Assembly (NCBI GenBank): GCA_030673845.1
Contig: JAUTCQ010000024.1
Coordinates: 55,323 to 119,322, forward strand
Direction of reading: 5' to 3'
Length of the DNA stretch: 64,000 nucleotides
Source of the DNA: Verrucomicrobiota bacterium JB022
Lineage (GTDB): Bacteria > Verrucomicrobiota > Verrucomicrobiia > Opitutales > Oceanipulchritudinaceae
Shown piece by piece: positions 8,324-17,451 of this stretch. How positions within the stretch are numbered: the stretch's first letter is position 1; the number at the start of each line of letters is the position of its first letter. The notes under the pieces were generated by a model, which had not been told where the DNA came from, searched no databases, and saw only the letters and a list, made by a program, of their open reading frames with translations. Both the position numbers and the translations under genes were made by a program.

Positions 8324-10066
8324 ATGGATTGGCGGCGATACCTCAACTACATCCGGGAGCAGCGTGGGCGGCTCCTGATCGCGATTCCTTCGGGCGCGCT
8401 GGCCGGTGCCTTCAGCGGTTTCGGCGTCCCGTTCTTTATCCAGAAGGTCTTTAGTCGGCTGCTGGGCGAGGAAGGCCGCGACGTGGGCCTTTGGGTCGTC
8501 GTGGGCGTGGCCGCGCTGCTGCCGCTGGCGTTCCTCGGGCGTGCGGTGTTCATGTATCTGAGCACCGTCTATTCGTCGAAGGCGGCGGAGTCGCTGCTGC
8601 GCCACTTGCGGCATGATCTCTTTGCCAAGCTGCAGACGCTGCCCCTCGCGTTCTATGAGCGCCATCAAGTCGGCGACCTGATTGCGCGGGTGCTGGGCGA
8701 TGCGCAAGTGATCCAGGGCACCATCCGCAATGTTTCCAAGGACTTGTTTGTCCAGCCCTTTGTCGCGATCGGTGCGTTGAGTTACCTCGTGTATCTCTCA
8801 ATCACCCAAGCGGATGTAATCTTTCTACTTCTGTTGCTGCTGTCGATGCCGGTCATGCTGCTGCCGGTCAGCTTTGTCAGCAAGCATGTGAAACGACTGA
8901 GCCGGAAGAACCAAGCCGCGATGGGCCGCTTTACCTCGATCCTCGCCGAAAACATGCGCGCCCTGATGGAGGTGCGGACCTTCAATCTGGAGCAGCGCGA
9001 GCAGCAGCGTTTCGATGCGCAACTGGAGGAAAACGAGAAGCTGGCGGTGAGAACCGACCAGTATTACGGCCTCCACCAGCCTTCGCTGGAGATGATCGGC
9101 TCGTTTGTGATCGCGGCTGCGTTCGTCTACTCCCAGCGGGTAGCGCTCGGCATCGAGATCTTCATCGCGCTGGCCGTGGCCCTCTACTTTACGGGCGACC
9201 CCATCCGCAAGCTCTTCAATGTTTGGGCCAACTTGCAGCGGAGCCGCGGCGCGCTGGAGCGCATCGAGCAGCTCTTCTCCGAGCCCGAGGTGATCAGCGA
9301 TGCACCTGACGCCGCGCCCTTGTCCACGGCAACCGGGCGGGTGCGCTACGACAACGTCAGCTTTCACTACAACGTGGAGGATACCACAGTGGCGGCGGCA
9401 CTCGACGCGGTATCGGTCGACATCCAGCCCGGCACCGTCTGTGCGCTGGTCGGCCCAAGCGGCGCGGGCAAAAGCACTTTCGCCAAGCTGCTGATGCGCC
9501 TCTATGACCCGACTTCGGGTACGATCCTGCTCGACGAAACGGGCCTGCGCCTGGTCAAGCGCTCCGATGTGCGCCGTCAGATCGCGGTCGTGCCGCAGTC
9601 CCCCTTCCTCTTCGATGGCACTGTCGCCGACAACCTGCGGATCGGCAAGGCCGACGCCACTCGTGAAGAGATGGAAGCAGCCGCCCGCGCTGCCTACGCG
9701 CACGAGTTTATCGAGCGTTTGCCGCAGGGCTACGACACGCCGGTGGGCGAAGATGCCACGCGCCTCTCCGGTGGACAGCGTCAGCGCCTCGCCCTTGCCC
9801 GCGCTTTCCTCAAAAACGCGCCGATCCTGGTGCTCGACGAGGCCACCTCTGCCCTCGACGCAGAGAGTGAGCAGAAAATCCAGCAGGCGCTTGAGCAGCA
9901 CGTCTCCGGCAAGACGGTGTTCATCATCGCGCACCGCTTCAGCACCATCCGCCTGGCCGACCGCATCCTGCTCTTCGAACACGGCCGCATAGTAGGCGAC
10001 GGCACCTTCGACGAACTGCTCTCCCACCCGCTCTTCCGTAGCCTCTACGAGAACCAGCGGGCTTGA
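8324..10066 (+). CDS. ABC transporter, fused permease-ATPase (MsbA-like exporter)
   Basis: 581 residues from ATG 8324 (MDWRRYLNYI). An in-frame TTG at 8315, 7 nt after GAGGG, is an alternative. A six-helix exporter domain (about residues 15-310) is followed by the nucleotide-binding domain with Walker A GPSGAGKST, signature LSGGQRQRLALARA, Walker B ILVLDEATSALD and the H-loop IIAHRFSTI. Adjacent glycosyltransferase genes suggest a flippase for lipid A-core or another glycolipid in the inner membrane. The start of the divergent DJ-1 gene lies about 100 bp away. Confidence 0.93.
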   Translation: MDWRRYLNYIREQRGRLLIAIPSGALAGAFSGFGVPFFIQKVFSRLLGEEGRDVGLWVVVGVAALLPLAFLGRAVFMYLSTVYSSKAAESLLRHLRHDLFAKLQTLPLAFYERHQVGDLIARVLGDAQVIQGTIRNVSKDLFVQPFVAIGALSYLVYLSITQADVIFLLLLLLSMPVMLLPVSFVSKHVKRLSRKNQAAMGRFTSILAENMRALMEVRTFNLEQREQQRFDAQLEENEKLAVRTDQYYGLHQPSLEMIGSFVIAAAFVYSQRVALGIEIFIALAVALYFTGDPIRKLFNVWANLQRSRGALERIEQLFSEPEVISDAPDAAPLSTATGRVRYDNVSFHYNVEDTTVAAALDAVSVDIQPGTVCALVGPSGAGKSTFAKLLMRLYDPTSGTILLDETGLRLVKRSDVRRQIAVVPQSPFLFDGTVADNLRIGKADATREEMEAAARAAYAHEFIERLPQGYDTPVGEDATRLSGGQRQRLALARAFLKNAPILVLDEATSALDAESEQKIQQALEQHVSGKTVFIIAHRFSTIRLADRILLFEHGRIVGDGTFDELLSHPLFRSLYENQRA

Positions 10067-10090
10067 TTTCCATACGGAGCGTTGACACTG

Positions 10091-11170
10091 ATGCCCCTCC
10101 CCCTCGAATCACCACCCAAGCGGATCCTGATCATCCGGCTGAGCGCGATTGGCGACGTCATCATGGCGTCGAGCGTATTGCCGGCGTTGCGGCGGCAGTG
10201 GCCGCAGGCGGAAATCCATTGGCTGACCGAAGAGTTGGGGGCCGAGCTTTTGCAGGACCACCCGCACCTCAAGCGCGTGTGGGTCTGGCCGCGCCGACAG
10301 TGGAAAAAGTGGGGCAAGGAGCGCAAGTATGTGACGCTGGTCCGCGAGACCGCACGCTGGCGGCGCGAACTGCGGGAAGCCGGCTTTGATCTGGTGCTCG
10401 ACTTGCAGGGGCTCCTGAAGAGCGCCGCCTTTGCCTGGCTCACGGGCGCAAAGGAGCGGATCGGGCTGCGGTCGCGTGAAGGTTCGCACCGCCTGATGAC
10501 GGCGGTGGTGCCTGACAACCCGAACGAACCGGGACCATTTTGCCGCGAGTACCGCCAGATGGTCGCCGCCTTGGGCATCGACCCGGACTGGTCGCAGGTA
10601 GACCTCTATGCAACGCCCGAAGCGCGGGCACAGGCCGCGCAGGTGCTGGCCTCGGCCGAGCCGGGCGCGCCGATCCTGCTCTTCCCTTTTACTACACGGC
10701 CGCAAAAGCACTGGTTTGCCGACCGCTGGGCGGAGCTGGCGCATTGGCTGGCGCAGGAATTCAACCGCCCGATCTGGATCCTCGGCGGGCCGTTCGATGT
10801 CGAAGCCGCGCAGGCCATCGCCGCCGCGTCCAACAGCCCTCTAGTGCACGTCCGCGCGGGCTGGGAAACGAACCTACAGGAGAAGATCGCGCTCGTCTCG
10901 CAGGCGGGCTTGGCGATTGGCGTCGATACGGGCCTGACGCACCTCGCGGTGGGCCTCCGGGTGCCGACCGTCGTGCTGTTTGGCTCGACCGTGGGCTACT
11001 TGCGCACCGATCCCGGCCCCGGGACCGTGCTCTACGATCACCTCGACTGCTCGCCTTGCCGCCGCCACCCCACCTGCAACGATCGCTTTGACTGCATGCG
11101 CGCGTTCACGGTGCTGCGCGTGGCCGAAGCGGCCAAGGGGCTGTGGGACCAGCAGCCGGTCGAAGCCTAA
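10091..11170 (+). CDS. Glycosyltransferase family 9 (heptosyltransferase-type)
   Basis: 359 residues from ATG 10091; a TTG at 10082 is possible. The N-terminus ILIIRLSAIGDVIMASSVLP is the hallmark of GT9 enzymes, and the C-terminal VDTGLTHLAVGLRVPTVVLF is the ADP-heptose-binding region. Such enzymes add heptose to the LPS inner core at the cytoplasmic face. The gene follows the MsbA-like exporter by 24 bp, probably in one transcript, and overlaps the convergent GT4 gene by 4 bp. Confidence 0.93.
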   Translation: MPLPLESPPKRILIIRLSAIGDVIMASSVLPALRRQWPQAEIHWLTEELGAELLQDHPHLKRVWVWPRRQWKKWGKERKYVTLVRETARWRRELREAGFDLVLDLQGLLKSAAFAWLTGAKERIGLRSREGSHRLMTAVVPDNPNEPGPFCREYRQMVAALGIDPDWSQVDLYATPEARAQAAQVLASAEPGAPILLFPFTTRPQKHWFADRWAELAHWLAQEFNRPIWILGGPFDVEAAQAIAAASNSPLVHVRAGWETNLQEKIALVSQAGLAIGVDTGLTHLAVGLRVPTVVLFGSTVGYLRTDPGPGTVLYDHLDCSPCRRHPTCNDRFDCMRAFTVLRVAEAAKGLWDQQPVEA

Positions 11171-12258
11171 CCGCCCAATACCTCGCGATACAGCGCGTGG
11201 TTACGCTCGACGGTCGTTTCGATGGAAAATTCGGACACGGCCAGGTCGCGGCCTTGCTGGCCGAGGCGCTGGCGCAGCTCCGCGTCCGCCAATAGGCGTT
11301 GGAGGGTGCGGTGCCAAATCGGCAGGTCGTCGGGATCGAGCAGGTAGCCGTTGACGTCGTCGTGAATGATCTCGGGGATGCCGCCTGCCTTGCCCGCCAC
11401 GACCGGCACCGCACAAGCCGAAGCTTGCAGCAGCGAAACGCCCAGGCCCTCCAGGTCTGCCGGGTGGACAACAAGGTCGAGGCCGGGCACGAGCGCGGGC
11501 AGATCGCCGCGGAAGCCGGGCAGAATGATGTGGCGCTGCAGCTCCAGGCGCTCGATCTCACTTTGCACAGTTTCGAATTCGGGGCCTTGCCCGAAGAGGA
11601 TGAAATAGACGTTGGGGAACTCGCGGATCAAGTCGCGCGCGATGGCGAGCAGGCGGTGGTGGCCCTTGCGGCGGATGAACTGTGCGATCATGCCCACATA
11701 AAGGCCGTCGGCGGGCAGGCGGAAGAGGCGCTGCAGGCACTCGCGGGCCGGCTCGCGCTGCGGGCGGTATTGATAGACGTCGACGCCACTGCGGATCGTG
11801 CGGAGTTTGGGAGGCGGCACCCCCTCTTCGCGCAAGACCTGCGTAATGCGCTCAGAGATGCCGACCACGGCGGCGGCCTTGCCATAGCGCAGCTTTACCA
11901 GCCAGCGCGGCTCGGGGTTGTCGACCCGGCGGGTGATGATGTGAGGCACGCCGGCACTGCGCGCGGCCAGTGGCCCCCACAGATCGGCGCCCCGGCGCGA
12001 ATGCACGTGCACGAGGTCGGGCTGCCAGTCGCGGATCACCTGACGCAGGCGGCCATACATGCGGGCATCGACTTCACCCGACCACGCGGCACCGTCAACC
12101 CGGGCGCCCGCGACGACCACTTCGGCAGAGAGTGGGCTGCGGGCATCGGACAGCAGCATATTTTCCACACCCAGCCTCTGCAGTCCACGGATCAGGTAGG
12201 CCACCTGGAGGGCGCCGCCGTAGAGGTGCTTGCCGGTTTCAACGTGCAGGATGCGCAT
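11167..12258 (-). CDS. Glycosyltransferase family 4 (GT-B)
   Basis: 363 residues from ATG 12258 (MRILHVETGKHLYGGALQV); a TTG lies two codons upstream. The N-terminal acceptor domain is followed by the GT4 nucleotide-sugar domain with GVDVYQYRP, IAQFIRRKGHHRLL, LPGFRGDLPAL and the EX7E-like region VHPADLEGLGVSLLQASACAVP. It probably acts on LPS core or another surface glycan, given the convergent GT9 and MsbA-like genes. The sugar donor is not predictable. Confidence 0.92.
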   Translation of the reverse strand: MRILHVETGKHLYGGALQVAYLIRGLQRLGVENMLLSDARSPLSAEVVVAGARVDGAAWSGEVDARMYGRLRQVIRDWQPDLVHVHSRRGADLWGPLAARSAGVPHIITRRVDNPEPRWLVKLRYGKAAAVVGISERITQVLREEGVPPPKLRTIRSGVDVYQYRPQREPARECLQRLFRLPADGLYVGMIAQFIRRKGHHRLLAIARDLIREFPNVYFILFGQGPEFETVQSEIERLELQRHIILPGFRGDLPALVPGLDLVVHPADLEGLGVSLLQASACAVPVVAGKAGGIPEIIHDDVNGYLLDPDDLPIWHRTLQRLLADAELRQRLGQQGRDLAVSEFSIETTVERNHALYREVLGG

Positions 12259-12330
12259 GGCCAAAGCAGAAGCATTGCAAGGCGGGAAGGCAACGCCGTA
12301 AGCGGTTCAATTCAACCTGATATAGCTTAC

Positions 12331-12368
12331 CCGGCATTCCGGTGGGGTTTGAGGCCTATGAATGCCGG
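12331..12368. other. Nine-bp inverted repeat (possible RNA hairpin)
   Basis: CCGGCATTC (12331-12339) and GAATGCCGG (12360-12368) are perfect complements around a 20-nt loop, followed by ATCTTTT. It lies in the 214-bp gap between the GT4 gene start and a small membrane-protein gene. It could be a leader structure or a weak terminator. No gene was seen in the gap. Confidence 0.4.
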
Positions 12369-12472
12369 ATCTTTTAGCCTAACGCCAAGGAATGAGAACC
12401 ATCGAAGCTTGCCAACCCCAGCGATTTTGCGTATAAGCGACGTTATACCAAACACTTCGAATCACGTTCTCA

Positions 12473-12760
12473 ATGGATAGCAAGACTCTCGCGATTATCT
12501 CGTACATCACTATCATCGGTTGGGTTGCCGCCCTCGTGCTCGACAAGGAAAAGGATCCGCTGGTGCGCTTCCACCTCCGCCAGTCGCTGGCCCTGATCAT
12601 CCTGGGCTTTATCTGCGCCTTTATTCCGTTTTTGAACCTCATTCTCTGGATCGTACCCTTCGTCTTCTGGATCATGGGCTTGATCTCGGCCATTCAAGGC
12701 CAGCAAAAGCCGCTCCCACTGATCGGTGAGCCGGCCCAGAAGTGGTTTGCGAACCTCTAG
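12473..12760 (+). CDS. Small DUF4870-like membrane protein
   Basis: 95 residues with two to three hydrophobic segments (about 8-22, 38-55 and 57-76). FHLRQSLALIILGFI is the conserved stretch of the DUF4870/Tic20-like small membrane protein family, whose function is not established. It stands alone, with a strong terminator about 25 bp after its stop. Confidence 0.82.
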   Translation: MDSKTLAIISYITIIGWVAALVLDKEKDPLVRFHLRQSLALIILGFICAFIPFLNLILWIVPFVFWIMGLISAIQGQQKPLPLIGEPAQKWFANL

Positions 12761-12782
12761 GCATACGACAGATCGCTTTGAC

Positions 12783-12810
12783 AAGCCTCGGGTAAAACCG
12801 AGGCTTTTTT
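12783..12810 (+). terminator. Rho-independent terminator after the DUF4870 gene
   Basis: AAGCCTCGG (12783-12791) pairs perfectly with CCGAGGCTT (12798-12806) around GTAAAA, with a T-run at 12805-12810. Confidence 0.9.
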
Positions 12811-12881
12811 GTGCAAAAGACATTTGACCCGATAAGTATGAATTAATAATTATTGGCAAACACTACCCCTTGATTACCCCT

Positions 12882-14258
12882 ATGAAGTTTGCCCCCTTAT
12901 CGTGGTGTGCCTTGATCGCCGCCCTGCCCTGCCTCGTACATGCCAACCTCGAATTGCGCCAGCAGGTGGCAGATGCCGTCGGCCATGCCTCAGAGCGCTG
13001 GGACTCTGTCGTACGCACTCGGTTGACCACCCAAGAGACGTTCGTCGCCTACACTAATGAGGCGGGCGTCTGGCGCACCCAGAGCGACAGCGTCTGGACG
13101 AGCGGCTTTGCGCCCGGCGCGTTCTGGTACCTCTGGAGCCTGACGGACAACCCGACCTGGGCCGATCGCGCGGCGCGTTGGGATGCGGGCGTGCGCTCTC
13201 GCGCCACCGCGACCGACAACGACACGGGATTCCAGATCTACTGCGCCTTCGGCACGGCGCTGCTCGTCAATGGGGACGTAGACGAGTCTGATTATACCTC
13301 CGTCATCGTACAAGGGGCCCAAACCTTGGCCAACCAGCGCTGGAACCCGACCATCGGGGCCTTTCGCGCCTGGCCTGCGGAAGCGAACAACCCCACCGCC
13401 ACACCTTTTGAGGTGAACATCGACATGATGATGAACATGGAGATCATGCTCTGGGCGGCAGAAAACGGGGGCAACCCGCTGTGGGCCGACGCCGCGATCT
13501 CCCATGCCGATATGAGCTGGACCGATCTCGTGCGCGACGATCATAGCACCTTTCATGTGGTAGACTATAACCTCGACGGCACCGTCGACTCCAAGCGCAC
13601 GCACCAAGGCTGGACGCGCGATTCGACCTGGACGCGTGGGCAGGCCTGGGCCGTCTACGGCTACACGATGCTCTATCGCTACACCGAGCTGCCGCGCATG
13701 CTGGAGCGGGCGGAGCAGACCTTCGACTACTACTTGGAACAGACGGCGCTACAGAGCGACGACTATGTGCCTTACAGTGACTTCGATGCACCGATCGACA
13801 GCCGCAACCCCCGTGATTCTTCCGCCTCGGCCATCGTGGCCTCCGCTGCGCTCGAGCTCTACATGATCACGGGTGAGGCCAAGTATCGCACCGCAGCGGA
13901 AAACATCCTCAACACGCTGACGCAGCCGCCTTACCTGACCAAGGGCACCAGCTACGAATCGGCCATGGCACTGGGCTCCGAAAAGTGGGGCGAAGGCGAA
14001 GTCGGCACCATGACGGGCGACTATTACCTGATCGAAGCCCTTTGGCGCTACACCAACTGGATCCCGCAGGACGAGCTTGAAGCCTGGCGTGGCTACGACG
14101 TGCTGGAAGGCTATTGGAGCCCCACCGGCGACTTTCTACGCCTGCTCTATATCCTCAATGATCCGTGGGTCTACAGCCCTCGCGTCAAAAACTGGATCTA
14201 TCTGCCAGAAGAGAACATGCACGATGAAGGGGCCTGGATCTACCTGCCCCGGCCTTAA
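12882..14258 (+). CDS. Glycoside hydrolase family 88, unsaturated uronyl hydrolase
   Basis: 458 residues from ATG 12882; TTACCCC ends 1 nt before it. A signal peptide (about 1-22, ending VHA) predicts export. The (alpha/alpha)6 barrel shows SVWTSGFAPGAFWYLW and VNIDMMMNMEIMLWA, with Asp residues where GH88 catalytic acids lie, and THQGWTRDSTWTRGQAW, the family signature. Such enzymes remove the 4,5-unsaturated uronic acid left by polysaccharide lyases. It is separated from the main lyase region, and its substrate (glycosaminoglycan, ulvan, alginate or pectic oligomers) cannot be fixed. Its stop overlaps the convergent phosphatase gene by 4 bp. Confidence 0.9.
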   Translation: MKFAPLSWCALIAALPCLVHANLELRQQVADAVGHASERWDSVVRTRLTTQETFVAYTNEAGVWRTQSDSVWTSGFAPGAFWYLWSLTDNPTWADRAARWDAGVRSRATATDNDTGFQIYCAFGTALLVNGDVDESDYTSVIVQGAQTLANQRWNPTIGAFRAWPAEANNPTATPFEVNIDMMMNMEIMLWAAENGGNPLWADAAISHADMSWTDLVRDDHSTFHVVDYNLDGTVDSKRTHQGWTRDSTWTRGQAWAVYGYTMLYRYTELPRMLERAEQTFDYYLEQTALQSDDYVPYSDFDAPIDSRNPRDSSASAIVASAALELYMITGEAKYRTAAENILNTLTQPPYLTKGTSYESAMALGSEKWGEGEVGTMTGDYYLIEALWRYTNWIPQDELEAWRGYDVLEGYWSPTGDFLRLLYILNDPWVYSPRVKNWIYLPEENMHDEGAWIYLPRP

Positions 14259-14596
14259 TCCGGCAGTTCCACATGCTCGGCGAGCTTGCGACGCAGCTCG
14301 TCGAGCAGCGCGGGCTCCATTGGCTGATAAATATCTTCGATGAAGAGGCAGACGATGCGCTTGCCGCTCGCGGCCGCCCGGTGGTCGCGCAAGATGCGGT
14401 CCTTGTGATTCTTCTCCATCACGAAGATCACGTCGGCCCAACCTAAATCGCCCGCCGTCAGCTTGACCCGGGCATGGCGGGCGACGCCGCGCGAACGTAC
14501 CTGATAGCGCTGAGAGGCGGCAAACATCCGCTCGGCCGTGACGCTGCGGATGCGGTTTTGCGCGCAGACGAAGAGCAGCTTCTCCGGTTCGGGCAC
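14255..14596 (-). CDS. Low-molecular-weight protein tyrosine phosphatase family protein (short form)
   Basis: 113 residues with a GTG start 4 nt after the stop of the exonuclease gene. CAQNRIRS is the CX5R(S/T) phosphatase P-loop, at residues 11-18. Classical members are about 150 residues; this compact type with WADVIFVMEKNHKDRI is a recognised subgroup. It probably dephosphorylates phosphotyrosine or a related ester. It is last in a tight minus-strand run with the exonuclease and CBS/DUF294 genes. Confidence 0.85.
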   Translation of the reverse strand: MPEPEKLLFVCAQNRIRSVTAERMFAASQRYQVRSRGVARHARVKLTAGDLGWADVIFVMEKNHKDRILRDHRAAASGKRIVCLFIEDIYQPMEPALLDELRRKLAEHVELPD

Positions 14597-14600
14597 GTGG

Positions 14601-15263
14601 TTACTCTTCGCGTTTCGGCTCCGCCATCAGTTGGCCGAGGCGCAGCAGATTGCCGCGCTTGGCTGCCTTGAGCAGGCGCAGGAAGATTTGGGCGGTCAGG
14701 AAGGCGTCACCCGGTGCCGTGTGGCGGTCGTGCGCCTTGAGGCCGAAGCGGCGACACAGCCCGTCGAGCGAGTAGTCATGCGATTCGTCGTCCTCGAATA
14801 TGCCCAGGTCGGCCAGCAGCAGGGTCAGGTTCATGGTGTCGACCCAGAGGTTGCGCAGCTCGAAATCGAAGTGCTTGCGGCAGGCGACGTTGAGCATCTC
14901 GATGTCGTGCGCAATGTGGTGCCCCACGATGATCCCGTCGCCCAGGTAGCGGAGAAACTCAGCGAGGGCTTCGGGCTCGGGCATGCCTTCCTCTGCAGCT
15001 TCCTCCCGCGTGATGCCGTGAATCATGACCGAAGCGCTATTGTAGGCGACGGGCAGGATCACCTCAAAGGCATCGTCGAGGCGGATTTCGAAGTCGAACA
15101 CCACCACGGCGCCGATGGAAATGATACTGTCGCGCTGGGCGTTGAGGCCGGTCGACTCGGTGTCGAGCACGACAAAGCGGACGTTTTCCCAGCCAAGGTG
15201 GCGTTCCCACGTCCAGTCGAATCGTTGCTGATAGGCTTTACGGATAGCGGTGGGGTCGATCAT
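14601..15263 (-). CDS. DnaQ-like 3'-5' exonuclease (DEDDh)
   Basis: 220 residues. Exo I motif VLDTESTGL (about residues 32-40), Exo II HHIAHDIEMLN (about 115-125) and Exo III HTAPGDAFLTAQ (about 180-191) give the DEDDh metal-binding set of the DNA polymerase III epsilon family. Its ATG overlaps the upstream DUF294-protein TGA as ATGA, so the two are probably co-translated. This pairing with a CBS/DUF294 protein recurs in proteobacteria and elsewhere; the joint role is unknown. Confidence 0.92.
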   Translation of the reverse strand: MIDPTAIRKAYQQRFDWTWERHLGWENVRFVVLDTESTGLNAQRDSIISIGAVVVFDFEIRLDDAFEVILPVAYNSASVMIHGITREEAAEEGMPEPEALAEFLRYLGDGIIVGHHIAHDIEMLNVACRKHFDFELRNLWVDTMNLTLLLADLGIFEDDESHDYSLDGLCRRFGLKAHDRHTAPGDAFLTAQIFLRLLKAAKRGNLLRLGQLMAEPKREE

Positions 15264-17260
15264 GACTTCAGCTTGAGCCCGTAGCGGTTGGCGGTGAATT
15301 CGAGGGTATCGAGGATGGTGCGGAAGGCGGTCTTCAGCAGCTCGCGGGTCTCGCGGTCGAGCGAAGCAGGGCGGATGACGGCCCCATCGGTGCCAGCTGC
15401 GAGGCCACGGCTGACGCGCGCATAGTGCGAGACGAGGAAGGCTTCGGAGGCTTCGTTGAGCTGGCGCTGCGCCTCCGGATCGTCGGGGAAGAGGATGTCG
15501 GCCACCATCTGGAAGCGGCGGTAAGTGGCATTGCTCTCGACATGGCCGGCCTCGAGTGCGAGCACGCGGGCCGTGTCGACCAGCGGCAGCAGTGCGTGGG
15601 CCTTGATCTCCAGCTCTTCGCGGATCGTGCCGCGCTCGTCCACCGCGTAGCCTTGGAAGATCGTGCGCGGGGGCTGGTGCAGGAGGCTGTCGCTCGCCAT
15701 GTGGTAGATGAAGCCCGGATTGTCACGCAGGTTGCGGATCATGCTCTCGCGCAGGGCCTTGGCCAATGAGCAGCCTTGCACGAGCGGGCGGAAGTCGAAG
15801 GCGTCGCGCGCGTTGAAGACGTTTTGCTCCACCGGGTGCGCAATCATCGCGGCAAAGCGGGCCTGCATCGCGCTGAGCGGCTGGCACCACTCCGGTCGGT
15901 CGGCCAGCACGCCTTGCGGGCTCTCGCGAAAGCCGCACTGGCGCAGGCCATCGCTCACGCGTCGGGCCAGCTCGCGGTAAAACGCGCGCACTTCGGTCGC
16001 CCGCTCCGGGGGTGGATCTTCGTAGATCAACGCATGGTAGACGGCCGAGCGGATCAGAAGTTCGTCGCGCCCGCCGCTGCCCATCATGAGCCACGAATAG
16101 CGCTCGGCCGGCTTCTCGTAGCCCTCGGCCTTCATCTGCTGGAGGCAGAGCTTGACGAGGCGGCGGTTGAGCCGGCGGTTGAGCACCCCCGTCATCTCCA
16201 GCAGCCAGGGGAAGGCCATGCGGTCTTCCATGAACTCGAGGATGAGCGCCTCCAGGCGGTCGCGCATCGCGCGGAGCGTCAATACGTCGGGCGAAGTGTC
16301 GATCGCCTGCCCCAGCACCGTGGGGAAACGGCCATATTGCAGGAAGAGGTTGCGCTCGGTGATGAGGCCAATCACGGGTGCCTGCAGCGTGCCGTCTTGC
16401 GTCACCACCAGGTAGGGATGGCCCGACTGGGTGAGCTTGATCAGGATCTGCCCGGTGTTGTCGCGCGGGCTGCAAGCGACCAGACGTCGTCGCATCACCG
16501 TGTGGGCAGGCGCGTCGGGGTTGCACTCGCCATGGGCCAGGCGGTCGCGAAGGTCTGCGTCGCTGATGCCGCCCATCGCGTGGCCAGCCGCGTCCACGAT
16601 CACCACGCACTCAAGGTGGTTGCGGCGCAGGAGCTTCGCGATCTGGCGCACCGGCGTCTCCGGCGGCACCGTGCAGAGCATCGCCTGTGCAGTCTGCTGC
16701 GAGCGCTCGACCTCGAACAGCCCGCCTTTGCGTAGGGTAACCGTAGCCAAAGGCCCCACGCTGGTCATGCGGACGTTCCCGGCAGTGGCGGCCTGGGTAA
16801 CCCACGGCGGGTTGGTGCCCGAGCTGCCGCTCGTAATCGGCAAGGGGTTGAGCGTAAAGTAGATCGCGAGGTAGCGGCGGGCTTGGGAGGAACGCTCGCA
16901 CAAGCGTGAAAACTCCTCGCGCGGCAGGCCGTACAGGATCGTCTCGGCCTCGCTGTAACCCGTGTGCACGTAGTGGATCTCGCCACTGAGCCCCATCAGC
17001 CCCAGCAGGTCGCCTTCGCCCCGCAAGTCGACCAGCTCCTTGTCGTGCTGTTCGTCCACAATGCGGACGCGGCCCTGCTTGATCACGTAGATATAACGGT
17101 CGCGCGGTTGGCCATGGAGGAAAACGATTTCTCCTGCTTCGTGGAACTTGACCCGCCCTTGGGCCGCCAGCGCGGCCAGGGCATCTTCCGGCAGATACTC
17201 GAAGGGCGGATAGTTCTTCAGGAAATCCGCGATACGCTGCGCAATACTGGCGGCTTTCAT
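15260..17260 (-). CDS. Cyclic-nucleotide-binding / CBS / DUF294 protein with degenerate nucleotidyltransferase site
   Basis: 666 residues from ATG 17260. Order: a Crp-like cyclic nucleotide-binding domain (about 10-120), paired CBS domains (about 180-300, GGISDADLRDRLA), a DUF294 nucleotidyltransferase-like domain (about 340-440) and DUF294_C. DUF294 proteins resemble the GlnD uridylyltransferase head. The GSGGRDELL glycine motif is kept, but where active members have TDQDNALI this protein reads SAVYHALI, losing both metal-binding Asp residues. It therefore probably senses nucleotides without transferring them. It is translationally coupled to the DEDDh exonuclease. Confidence 0.88.
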   Translation of the reverse strand: MKAASIAQRIADFLKNYPPFEYLPEDALAALAAQGRVKFHEAGEIVFLHGQPRDRYIYVIKQGRVRIVDEQHDKELVDLRGEGDLLGLMGLSGEIHYVHTGYSEAETILYGLPREEFSRLCERSSQARRYLAIYFTLNPLPITSGSSGTNPPWVTQAATAGNVRMTSVGPLATVTLRKGGLFEVERSQQTAQAMLCTVPPETPVRQIAKLLRRNHLECVVIVDAAGHAMGGISDADLRDRLAHGECNPDAPAHTVMRRRLVACSPRDNTGQILIKLTQSGHPYLVVTQDGTLQAPVIGLITERNLFLQYGRFPTVLGQAIDTSPDVLTLRAMRDRLEALILEFMEDRMAFPWLLEMTGVLNRRLNRRLVKLCLQQMKAEGYEKPAERYSWLMMGSGGRDELLIRSAVYHALIYEDPPPERATEVRAFYRELARRVSDGLRQCGFRESPQGVLADRPEWCQPLSAMQARFAAMIAHPVEQNVFNARDAFDFRPLVQGCSLAKALRESMIRNLRDNPGFIYHMASDSLLHQPPRTIFQGYAVDERGTIREELEIKAHALLPLVDTARVLALEAGHVESNATYRRFQMVADILFPDDPEAQRQLNEASEAFLVSHYARVSRGLAAGTDGAVIRPASLDRETRELLKTAFRTILDTLEFTANRYGLKLKS

Positions 17261-17419
17261 GGAATACCGACAGGCTGAAGGCGCTGGGCACCAGTAGCAA
17301 GGGCAATCGAAGCGCGTAAGGCCGCCACCACACTTTATCATAAAAATGTGACAGAGTTTCACATCCTTCGCCGACTCTTAACCTGAAAAACCACATTTGG
17401 CACTTGCAACGACCCCAAT

Positions 17420-17441
17420 GTAGACCAACTGGTATGTCTAC
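17420..17441. promoter_or_regulatory. Candidate NemR-type operator upstream of the Old Yellow Enzyme gene
   Basis: GTAGAC (17420-17425) and GTCTAC (17436-17441) are a perfect inverted repeat with a 10-bp centre, resembling the TAGACC/GGTCTA boxes bound by TetR-family NemR upstream of alkene reductase genes. It covers the upstream in-frame ATG (17434), favouring the ATG at 17452 as the true start. No nemR-like gene is adjacent; binding is inferred. Confidence 0.55.
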
Positions 17442-17451
17442 CTCTAATATC

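Noticed and set aside
12870..12881. TTG start for GH88
   Set aside because: ATG at 12882 gives a canonical signal peptide.
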